Shown here: positions 62,922 to 64,000 of the stretch, piece by piece
Numbering within the stretch: the first letter of the stretch is position 1
Layout of the letters: every line of letters starts with the position of its first letter
Source of the DNA: JBBQYD01 sp942493075
GTDB taxonomy: Bacteria > Verrucomicrobiota > Verrucomicrobiia > Limisphaerales > UBA8199
Length of the DNA: 64,000 bases
NCBI GenBank assembly: GCA_942493075.1
Contig: OW818681.1
Location: 3,720,001-3,784,000 of the forward strand
Reading direction: 5' to 3'
Position numbers and translations under genes: made by a program
The notes under the pieces: generated by a model
Seen by the model: only the letters and a program-made list of their open reading frames with translations
What the model was told of the DNA's origin: nothing
The model's database searches: none

Positions 62922-63794
62922 TCAGTGCCTGTGAATTCTGGGCCGTAATGAGAGAGGCGGTTTGCCCGGTGCTTTTTGGGATGGCGCGACGTTGAAAGCG
63001 GGTGGCAAGTGAGGTGGTGCCGGAGGGTGGGGGTGAGAAGCATGAGCATCCTTCTCGTGCGGGCTGATCACTGCCTGCTTGAGTTTATCCTCCATCCATT
63101 CGGTTGCGGAAGCAATTGCTTCCCCAATTTTCGACTCGGAAAAATTGATGTTGCCGGTTTGGAAATCCGTCAACTCGCCCATGGCGTGAACCGTCTGGGA
63201 GGCAGCATCCATTGTTTTGTTCCACTTGGAAACCATGTCTGTTCCCAGGGTGGTGTAGCCGTTGACCACGCTCTCCAGTTTGCCGGTCTCAAGATCAACC
63301 ATTAACCCGTGGACAGGCACCTGAGCACCTATTAAAGGGGACTGGCGCACAAGCCCGGTTGCTTTGATCACATTCTGCCGCTCACTGCTAAAGGTGCCAA
63401 AGAATTCGTTTAGGTTGTCCGGCAGCAACTGGCGGCTAATGCCGAGCTTTTGGAAGCGCTCCAGCAATTCCAAGGTGCCGACCTTCCCTACCTGGCAATC
63501 GGTGTGCCCAATAATCACGATCTCCTTACCGCCTTTAATGGCGCATGCCAAGGATAACGAGCGCATGGTGCTGCTCAGTGGACTAGTGATGATGTTGCCG
63601 GCGTTGCGCAGCCAAATGAAATACTCCTCGGGAATCCCTAGCACCTCGGGCAACACAGGGTTGAGACGCGGATCGATGCACGTAAGCGCGATAATGGGAA
63701 GCTGATCCTGATACTCCGCTATGCGCAACCCAGCCTTTTGGTCACCATCGATCGCACGGTGGTTCGCTTCCAGAATGGCTTCCAGCAGGCGCAT
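62922..63794 (-). CDS. Beta-class carbonic anhydrase-like protein with long C-terminal tail
   Basis: A 290-residue protein. The zinc site is the Cys of TCIDPRLNP, with the Asp-Arg dyad, and the His and Cys in IIGHTDCQVG. LRNAGNIITSP and the C-terminal strand VHGLMVDLETGKLESVVNGY are typical of the beta class. It would interconvert CO2 and bicarbonate. The part after about residue 195 has no carbonic anhydrase match that I recognise; it includes a predicted helix and an end rich in His and Pro (HASHPHPPAPPHLPP). The His-rich end might bind metal. It is upstream of the LD-carboxypeptidase gene and downstream of a gene cut by the window end. Confidence 0.82.
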   Translation of the reverse strand: MRLLEAILEANHRAIDGDQKAGLRIAEYQDQLPIIALTCIDPRLNPVLPEVLGIPEEYFIWLRNAGNIITSPLSSTMRSLSLACAIKGGKEIVIIGHTDCQVGKVGTLELLERFQKLGISRQLLPDNLNEFFGTFSSERQNVIKATGLVRQSPLIGAQVPVHGLMVDLETGKLESVVNGYTTLGTDMVSKWNKTMDAASQTVHAMGELTDFQTGNINFSESKIGEAIASATEWMEDKLKQAVISPHEKDAHASHPHPPAPPHLPPAFNVAPSQKAPGKPPLSLRPRIHRH

Positions 63795-63846
63795 TTTAGA
63801 CCTTAGCTCGTTTCGTAAATTTCTCCTGATGCTCTGATGTCAAAGC

Positions 63847-64000
63847 TCATACACCTTCCACCTTCGGACTGGTTGATTCAAGCTTCGCTGCAGGGGGCGT
63901 TTTGCGCAATCCAGGCACGTTCTGAATCAGATCCTCAAACTTCAGGCCGGTCAGGCTTTCGATGACCGGAGGCAATTGCGCCACAATTTGGGTCACATCG
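63847..64000 (-). CDS. C-terminal fragment of an unidentified minus-strand protein (possibly flotillin-like)
   Basis: The last bases hold the 3' end of a minus-strand gene; the stop is TGA at 63847-63849. The 50 visible residues include VTQIVAQLPPVIESLTGLKF, then EDLIQNVPGLRKTPP, and end ESTSPKVEGV. The V-x-x-L-P-P-V-I/V-E-x-L-T-G pattern occurs at the C-terminus of bacterial flotillin/SPFH proteins, which is only a suggestion. The gene runs out of the window. Confidence 0.45.
   Translation of the reverse strand, partial: DVTQIVAQLPPVIESLTGLKFEDLIQNVPGLRKTPPAAKLESTSPKVEGV

Overview
The window looks like a piece of the chromosome of a Gram-negative, polysaccharide-degrading soil or sediment bacterium of the Verrucomicrobiota (Pedosphaera/Limisphaerales-like). 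This is inference. It rests on the mix of secreted glycoside hydrolases, LamG proteins, a beta-propeller hybrid sensor kinase, Tat-exported oxidoreductase and TIM-barrel proteins, type II secretion pseudopilins, and a C-terminal sequence (LQSA...GPY...FYRLRL at the end of the LamG protein) that I associate with this phylum. No rRNA, tRNA or CRISPR array was seen.

Layout. 1-3.9 kb: end of a DNA topoisomerase, a XerC/D recombinase, a Tat-exported sugar isomerase-like protein and a lytic transglycosylase. 3.9-8.0 kb (minus): a tight type II secretion-like operon F-H-I-J-K whose four pseudopilin/minor-pilin genes overlap by ATGA. 8.2-10.7 kb: panB, a PilT-like ATPase and an SLBB-like lipoprotein. 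10.6-16.6 kb (minus): ApbE, a Tat-exported Gfo/Idh/MocA oxidoreductase, a propeller-SUMF1 protein and a lone sugar ABC permease. 16.8-25 kb: a 56-residue DUF1328 membrane protein, a GH16 glucanase, FbaB aldolase, a hotdog thioesterase, a small Cys-rich membrane protein, Hsp20, Lon, a LolA-like protein and a GH5-like lipoprotein. 25.4-27.8 kb: a triple-LamG secreted protein.

28.0-29.96 kb holds an insertion sequence with exact ends: 17-bp perfect terminal inverted repeats and a 9-bp target duplication. Its frameshifted transposase joins a DUF4338 (DruA-like) N-terminal part to an ISAs1-type DDE domain. It sits just upstream of lysS. After it come lysS-glnS, a PBP1C, a very large hybrid sensor kinase, and an AraC/GyrI pair.

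41.5-52.4 kb is a carbohydrate block: a GH2 beta-galactosidase with a LamG domain inserted in its catalytic region, a predicted zinc aminopeptidase lipoprotein, a HAD hydrolase, a six-hairpin glycosidase-like protein, and a GH9 cellulase paired with a divergent NodB-like deacetylase. 52.4-64 kb is mostly housekeeping: a zinc-ribbon/PH membrane protein, SecA, a purple-acid-phosphatase-like enzyme, ClpB, an MFS transporter, an LD-carboxypeptidase, a beta-carbonic anhydrase and the tail of one more gene.

The genes fit a cell that secretes polysaccharide-degrading enzymes, senses the products through a propeller kinase and imports sugars. The most unusual element is the DruA-like/ISAs1 insertion sequence.
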